From the NCBI GenBank assembly GCA_003218935.1, contig QHPA01000128.1:1-5783 (forward strand): DNA of 5,783 nt. The letters are read 5' to 3'. The stretch is from Verrucomicrobiota bacterium. Its GTDB lineage: Bacteria; Verrucomicrobiota; Verrucomicrobiia; Limisphaerales; AV2. This document shows, piece by piece, positions 4,951 to 5,783 of this stretch (the first letter of the stretch is position 1; every line of letters starts with the position of its first letter). The translations under genes and the position numbers were made by a program. Below the pieces are notes generated by a model. It was given only the letters and a program-made list of their open reading frames with translations, was not told where the DNA came from and did not search any database.

Positions 4951-5783
4951 CCGGGTGCGGCGAGAGGCGCTCGATCTCTTTTTCGATTCTTACCACCTCG
5001 GTCGTCTGGTTCAGGTCCTGCGCCAGCGGCAGCATCTTCTGGTAGAGGCTCAACAAAGCGGGGTAATTCGTGAATTCCTTCAGAAATTCCTGATACATAT
5101 CCAAAGCCTGTTGTCGCTTCGTGTAAAGCGCGAGCAGTTCCGCCTGGCCCAACATCACCCGGATGCGCTGTTGCGGCGTCATCTCCAGCTTCAGCGCCTT
5201 GCCGTAAGCGTCAATGGCGTCGGCCAGCTTTCCTCGCGAGTAGAAAATGTCTCCCAGCTTTTCCTGCAACACCGCGCTTTTCCTTGTCGTCGGCTCCTGC
5301 TCCAGGTAGCCAATCATGTCGGAAACCGAATAGCCTTGCTCGAGGTTCAGGTTCACGACCTGCAGATGAGACCACTCGATCAATTTGCTCTTCCGCGCGA
5401 GCAATTCGCCGTGCAACTCCTGCAACCGCTTGCCAAAATGGTCGGCTGGATTCTTCCGACCAAACGGCCGATAGAGCGGGTCCCCCACCACGGTCGTCTG
5501 CCAGGAAATGGATGGCTGCGCCGCGTAGGCCGCCTCGCCGAAGCTGAAGCCCAATGCGGTGAAGTCCGCAAAGAACGCGGCAACGTTAATCGTCCCCTCC
5601 AAATAGGGTTCCTCCACGTAACCGATGGTCGCCGTCGCTCCTTTGGCCAGCAACGGCCCGACCCAGTATTGATCGGGGGTCCGCAGGACATGCGCGCTGA
5701 ACGAATGCAGATGATAGGCAACGGCTCCCGGCATGAATTCCACCTTCGATACCGTGAACGGTCCGGAAAATTGTCCGTCATAC
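4943..5783 (-). CDS. TIGR03790-like protein with C-terminal TPR region, partial
   Basis: The reading frame is open from the right edge to a TGA at 4945-4943, giving the last 279 residues; the start lies outside the window. The first part (visible residues 1-110) matches what I recall of the C-terminus of the TIGR03790 family. It has a PGAVAYHLHSFSAH segment, then GPLLAKGATATIGYVEEPYL, and closes with SWQTTVVGDPLYRPFGR. That family is common in PVC bacteria and acidobacteria, is often exported and has no settled function. After a linker the protein continues for about 165 residues as helical, TPR-like repeats (for example GDIFYSRGKLADAIDAYGKA, then ALLALYTKRQQALDMYQEF-like helices), ending in a charged coil and PHPEK. 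TPRs usually mediate protein contacts. An in-frame GTG at 5743 exists but sits inside the conserved region, so it is not the start. The family call is from memory of the motifs. Confidence 0.75.
   Translation of the reverse strand, partial: YDGQFSGPFTVSKVEFMPGAVAYHLHSFSAHVLRTPDQYWVGPLLAKGATATIGYVEEPYLEGTINVAAFFADFTALGFSFGEAAYAAQPSISWQTTVVGDPLYRPFGRKNPADHFGKRLQELHGELLARKSKLIEWSHLQVVNLNLEQGYSVSDMIGYLEQEPTTRKSAVLQEKLGDIFYSRGKLADAIDAYGKALKLEMTPQQRIRVMLGQAELLALYTKRQQALDMYQEFLKEFTNYPALLSLYQKMLPLAQDLNQTTEVVRIEKEIERLSPHPEK

Noticed and set aside
4428..5045. Plus-strand ORF of 205 codons across the end of the isomerase-like gene
   Set aside because: It is Arg/Ser-rich out-of-frame translation that runs through the terminator and into the converging gene.

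Overview
The window looks like a GC-rich bacterial chromosome fragment, probably from a metagenome assembly. Several proteins (a TIGR03790-like protein fused to TPRs, a Trp-rich sugar isomerase/epimerase-like TIM barrel, a GAF-PAS NarX-type kinase) resemble what I recall from Verrucomicrobiota and related PVC bacteria. That placement rests on protein style only. I see no tRNA, rRNA, CRISPR array, insertion sequence or phage gene.

Layout from left to right. Bases 1-106 form a near-perfect fold-back: two 41-base arms around a 24-base spacer. It runs into the start of a minus-strand CheY/Rcp1-like response regulator whose start codon is at 119. It is most simply read as a chimeric contig end. 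Bases 120-394 are non-coding or weakly coding. Next come three minus-strand genes that look like a signalling and housekeeping cluster, transcribed from about 3740 down to 395: a TatD-family metal-dependent deoxyribonuclease (2873-3739), a GAF-PAS-HisKA_3 sensor histidine kinase (1185-2756) and a NarL/FixJ-type response regulator (395-1060). Divergent from tatD, on the plus strand, is a sugar phosphate isomerase/epimerase-like TIM barrel (3856-4887). A good rho-independent terminator at 4921-4950 closes it. Converging on that is the 3' part of a minus-strand TIGR03790-like/TPR protein (4943-5783) that runs off the right edge.

How the genes fit together. The kinase and the NarL-type regulator are a likely cognate pair: the remnant of the kinase C-terminus ends in an ATGA overlap with the regulator start. 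The kinase is not intact as read. Its reading frame stops just after the ATPase N-box, and the last part of the ATPase domain (MRERAAFLGG...) sits in another frame about 30 bases downstream. Roughly 80-90 bases carrying the D/G1 box appear to be missing. A perfect 14-base palindrome lies exactly at this junction. This is either a pseudogenised kinase or an assembly or amplification error, and the fold-back at the left end makes the second option serious.

I did not find a convincing new biological system. The points worth a second look are the broken kinase, the fold-back end, the TIGR03790-TPR fusion and the presence of two regulators beside one kinase.
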